Under the pieces are notes generated by a model. That model did no database searches and was not told where the DNA came from. It saw only the letters and a list, made by a program, of their open reading frames with translations. A stretch of 64,000 bases of DNA, from contig NW_004457356.1 in assembly GCF_000313135.1 (NCBI RefSeq), positions 169,221 through 233,220 of the forward strand, written 5' to 3'. The position numbers and the translations under genes were made by a program. Positions within the stretch are counted from its first letter, which is position 1. The number at the start of each line of letters is the position of its first letter. Source of the DNA: Acanthamoeba castellanii str. Neff (taxonomy: Eukaryota; Discosea; Longamoebia; Acanthamoebidae). Shown here piece after piece: positions 60,265 to 64,000 of this stretch.

Positions 60265-63004
60265 ATGAACAGGGCAGCTAAGCTTCAGAATTCGAAGGCC
60301 ATCCTCTCCCCCGTTTGGAGTCGCCTCTCCGACGTCGTCATCGAGAGGGGCCAGGGCAGTTTCGTCTACACCTCGTGCGGTACGACCTCGCTACATTTTG
60401 TACCTTTTTAGTCCTCGATTTCCTTTTCGGCCATTTCGTTTCGTTGTCGTGCACGAGCGATCGCCCCGTGCTCATCTTTTGTTGCAGGTCGCAAGCTGTT
60501 GGACTTCACCAGCGGCATTGGCGTTACCAACACCGGCCATTGCCACCCCAAGGTCGTCAAGGCAGCCCAGGACCAGGTACTACATAGTCGAGATCTCGCA
60601 GTACATCTGCACAGTATTTCGTCTCATCTTCAACGACTATCGATAATCTCTCCAGGTCGGCAAGTTGATGCACGTCCAAATGGGCATCGCCTACCACGAG
60701 CCCGTACTTCAACTCGCCGAAGAGCTCAAGACCGTGGTACCGAAGGGTCTCGACCAGTTCTTCTTCAGCAACAGGTAGGCTCAAAAGACCGCCTGGCGCG
60801 TGTTCGTGGTGATGTCGTTCGTGGCGCGTTGTCGTGAGTTTGTGTGGCCAAGGACGGTGCAAAAAACATAGTTCTCTCTTTACACACCAGTGGCGCTGAG
60901 TCGGTCGAAGCCGCACTCAAGCTTGCCCGCCACGCTACCGGAAAGCCCAACATCATCGTACGTTTCTACTCGCACTGGAGCTCGATGCGACACCACCTCA
61001 CACATGTTGTTCTCGCTTCACTACAGAGCTTCCAAGGCAGTTTCCACGGACGCACTATCGGCGCCATGTCGGTCACCAACAGCAAGAACGGCTACAGGGC
61101 TGGATACGCTCCTCTCATGGCCGGCGTTCATGTCGCGCCCTACGCGCACTGCTACAGGTAATTCGAAAACGCCTCGGCCGCTTTCGCTACACACGCTAAC
61201 GCAGAGTTGAACTCACACGCTCCTTCCCTGCAAAGGTGCCCGACGAAGAGCATGAAGGGTCCCCTTTCGGGCAGCTTCTCGCCGACCAACGGCCAAATCA
61301 GTGGTGGTCACAACGCCAATGGCCAGGTCAACGGTGGTGGTAGTAAACTCAACAGCACCCAGCGCGCCCAGACCTGCGGCCAGTCTGCTTGCTGCAACGA
61401 GCCGCTCAACCAGATCGAGAACATCCTCGCCACTCAATCAGCTCCCTCCGAGACGGCGGCCATTCTCCTGGTAAGCCCCTCCTTCCCTGCTCCGCACCAC
61501 ACACAAACACGATGGGCTGAAGGGCTGCTGGCACCTTGTAGCTTTGACTCTTTTTCTTCCCGCCTGTTATGTGTCGCGAGTCGTGGCTGTAGCAAATTAC
61601 ACTGCACCATCACTATCACCATCAACACCGTGCTTGTGTTAGGCTCCGGTTCTATGGTTGTGTTCTCAGTATATCCATATATGATTTGTGTGTGTGTGTG
61701 TGTGTGTCTTATCTTCTTTGATCGCTTGTACCCGAGTGCAATGCATCATTAACCACTGCTTGTCGGTGAGTGAGAAGCTCTGTTCCTACCTCTATCCTCT
61801 CTGTTTCTCTCCTCCACAACACCAACATACACATACACACAACGCAATACGCTCTACCCAGGGGTGGCGCCCGGTGGGATGGAGGTATTCGCATGTTATT
61901 TTAATTTGCTTTTTCCGCCCCTCCCTGCTGGGGTAGGTGGGGGATCGATCTACTAACGCTTACTTCCTCAATACAATAACTTTTCTCTCTCTCTCCTTGA
62001 GGACGCGGCGCTTCCTCGACACCACCATGGCTCACACCATCTCTTGCGTGTCGTGTAGGAACCCGTCTTGGGTGAGGGTGGTTATGTGATGCCGCCCAGG
62101 TCCTTCATGAAGGGTGTTCGCGAGATCTGCGACAAGCACGGCATCCTTATGATCCTGGACGAAGTTCAGACCGGCTTCGGCAGGACCGGCAAGTGGTTTG
62201 GCCTTGAGCACTTTGACATCAAGCCCGACATCCTCTGCTTCGCCAAGGCCCTCTCCTCCGGCTTCCCCCTCAGCGGCATCGCCGCCTCCCCCGAGATCCA
62301 GAGCAAGTGGGTGCCTGGTAAGTACTCCTTCGGTTTTCTTCCTCCGCCACCGTTTTGACTGACGCCGGCTGTGTGTGTTATGTAGGCTCGCATGGCGGTA
62401 CCATGGGCGCCAATGCAGTCGCCTGTGCTGCGGCGACGGCGACGCTCCAGGTGATCAAGGAGGAGGGCTTGGTGGAGAAGGCCCAGGTGCGCGGCGAGCA
62501 GCTCCGTTCGCTGCTCCACCAGCTCAGGGAGCGCTACCCGCAGATCGCCGACATCAGGGGGCCGGGCCTCATGGTCGCCGCCGAGTTCTACACGCAGGCC
62601 GACGACGTGCGTCCCTTCCCCAACCACGACCCACGCTACGCCGTCAAGAAGGGCTTCACCGGCGCCCTCACCAAGAAGTGCGTCGAGAACGGCATGCTGT
62701 TGCTGAACACCGGTATGATTGGCGCGCTCCTCGTGCGTGTGTAGTATAACACGAACAACACGAACGGCTCACCCTTCTGTCTCGCCGTGCATCAGGCATT
62801 CACGAGACCGTGCGCTTCATTCCGGCGCTGAACGTGAGCCAGGAGGAACTCGAGCTGGGCTTCGACATTTTTGAGCAATCGATGAAGGAGACCCTCAAGG
62901 AATACTACGTCGAGAGGGACACCGAGGCCAGGCCTCCGCAGCAGCAGGTGCCCTTCTTCATGCCGCTGAACGACGAACAGGGCGGCAAGAAAATGCGCAT
63001 GTAA
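60265..63004 (+). CDS. Class III PLP aminotransferase (4-aminobutyrate transaminase-like)
   Basis: Starts MNRAAKLQNSKAILSPVWSR. Blocks in order: LDFTSGIGVTNTGHCHPKVV, FFFSNSGAESVEAALKLARH, FQGSFHGRTIGAMSVTNSKN, LMILDEVQTGFGRTGKWFGL, ILCFAKALSSGFPLSGIAA (PLP Lys in AKALSSG), GSHGGTMGANAVACAAATAT and LPEXRDIRGPGLM-like IADIRGPGLMVAAEFY. These are diagnostic for acetylornithine/4-aminobutyrate transaminases. A Gly/Asn/Ser-rich insert of about 50 residues (after MKGPLSGSFSPTNG) sits between YAHCY and SETAAILL and is unusual for the family. One intron (61471-62058) is about 590 bases, several times the local norm. It ends GGKKMRM at 63004; substrate inferred only from the family. Confidence 0.92.
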
Positions 63005-63331
63005 AAGGCACTACCACCGCCATCCACACCTACGCCTCCCGCCATCCACACCCCGCTCGCCCTTCAGCATCAACATGTCTGGATGTGTGTCGCCCGTACC
63101 CTCTCACCTCTCCTCTCCACCCGTCGTAGAGTGCCACCCACTACACCACACGTTTCCATACCTATATAACACCTCAGATACATACATATGCTGTACATAT
63201 ATGTAGATAGGCGAGGCGGCCTTGTAAATATGAGACCTTTGCCGTTACCACATCACAATAAAACCTCTCGCTTACATTGATTGAATCGACCAGCGCCCTT
63301 TCTCGTTCTTGTCTCTCTTCTCTGCACTCGT
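63005..63331. other. Convergent 3' region, 327 bases
   Basis: Between the aminotransferase stop and the EF-hand stop. It contains AATAAA at 63257-63262 (plus strand) as the likely poly(A) signal of the aminotransferase. No gene was recognised. Confidence 0.6.
63257..63262 (+). promoter_or_regulatory. Poly(A) signal AATAAA
   Basis: About 250 bases downstream of the aminotransferase stop, 70 bases before the convergent gene's stop. Confidence 0.6.
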
Positions 63332-63932
63332 TTACAGCGGGGTGTAGGCTTGGCGCACTTCGGACATGAAGGCCCGCAGGAAGAGCTCGGGAACGACGAA
63401 GCGCTGGACCTCCTCGTTGCTCTTCACCGCCGCCACCCACTCCTCCTGCAGCCGGGTGGAACGTGAGCACTTCCAGGTGACCACCAACCAACAGGGCCAA
63501 CAGTACGAGGCACGGCACCATCGAGATTTGGCCATCGCCATCGACGTCGGCACTGAAGACTGCGTTGACCGACGTTTCCTGCAGCTGCTTCTACTCGCGC
63601 GCCCCCAAGCCAACGTTAGTCGATGGACCACGCCGTGGTGTGCCACGGAATGGAGCTGTAGGGCGGCGCATGTACGGTGAGGCTTGCGAGGGCCGCTTGG
63701 GTGGGCGCTTTGCCGGGGGCAAATACGGCGCGCTGCTGCAGGAGGCGGTGCTGCTCCACCTCGGTGAGGAACTCCACCAGCTTCGCGAAGTGGGCTTTGA
63801 CCTCGGCTGAGCGCGTAAACGAAACAAGCCAGCACTGGTGAACAAGATACAAACCGAGGCCAGTGGAATGTATACAGTCTACCTTTGGAGAGGCGACCGT
63901 TGTTGTCGAGATCGATGGCGTGGAAAGTCACT
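63332..63932 (-). CDS. EF-hand protein, 3' part (5' exons beyond right edge)
   Basis: The last four exons on the minus strand, ending FLRAFMSEVRQAYTPL (stop at 63332). The first visible exon, with acceptor at about 63933, reads TFHAIDLDNNGRLSK, an EF-hand loop with Asp at positions 1 and 3. The next exon reads AEVKAHFAKLVEFLTEVEQH and VHAPPYSSIPWHTTAWSID. The third holds a second loop, VFSADVDGDGQIS. The last exon is EEWVAAVKSNEEVQRFVVPE. It looks like a two-EF-hand calcium sensor, perhaps calmodulin-like. The bases at the extreme right edge (63995-64000) read as a GTGCGC donor on this strand, so the previous exon ends just outside the window. Confidence 0.75.
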
Positions 63933-64000
63933 AAATCGCAATCACATGATTAGAAGAAGCAGGCCTAACAACAGCAACTACAACAATAAGGAGGGCGCAC

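Overview
The window is nuclear DNA from an intron-dense, GC-rich eukaryote with short intergenic gaps. Most genes are split by many introns of roughly 60-150 bases with GT-AG ends. The gene repertoire (several RasGEF, RhoGEF and RasGAP proteins, EGF-TM2 and Cys-rich surface proteins, long low-complexity acidic or Ser-rich tails) points to an amoebozoan, most likely Acanthamoeba. That assignment is inferred from gene content and gene structure, not from a database match. Boundaries of multi-exon genes are given as start-codon-to-stop-codon spans. Splice sites were read by eye from GT-AG phase and protein continuity.

Layout, left to right. 1-15761 (all minus): mitochondrial m-AAA protease (3' end cut by the window), a very large protein with two RasGEF modules, an MFS transporter, and a NUDT19-like Nudix hydrolase. 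16434-29459 (all plus): an AKTIP/FTS-like inactive E2 variant, an F-box RhoGEF, an SH3 RhoGEF, and a secreted purple acid phosphatase. 29974-34286 (minus): a PB1-UBA-NYN putative ribonuclease and a RasGAP. 34724-37966 (plus): tRNA-Leu(CAA) and a galactokinase-like GHMP kinase. 38301-40667 (minus): a small protein with a Cip/Kip CDK-inhibitor motif and a TMEM45-like membrane protein. 41046-46020 (plus): an IQ-RhoGEF-C2 protein. 46113-53842: a UBP zinc-finger protein (minus), an unrecognised protein (plus), an EF-hand mitochondrial carrier (minus) and an EGF-TM2 membrane protein (minus). 54291-63004: a Cys-rich PLAC8-like protein (plus), a free-standing CaMKII association-domain protein (minus), translin, BCS1 and a class III aminotransferase (all plus). 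63332 to the right edge: the 3' part of an EF-hand protein (minus).

Two themes stand out. Five of the genes between 5 kb and 46 kb regulate Ras- or Rho-family GTPases (double RasGEF, three RhoGEFs of different architecture, one RasGAP). Several others serve mitochondria (m-AAA protease, BCS1, EF-hand carrier). Nothing suggests an operon, mobile element, virus or CRISPR. Clustering is probably chance or weak co-regulation, apart from tightly spaced divergent pairs such as the CaMKII-AD/translin starts, which are 75 bases apart.

The best candidates for undescribed biology are the amoebal Cip/Kip-like protein (38301-38699), the PB1-UBA-NYN fusion (29974-31940), the double RasGEF (4967-11147) and the unrecognised protein at 47606-49131.
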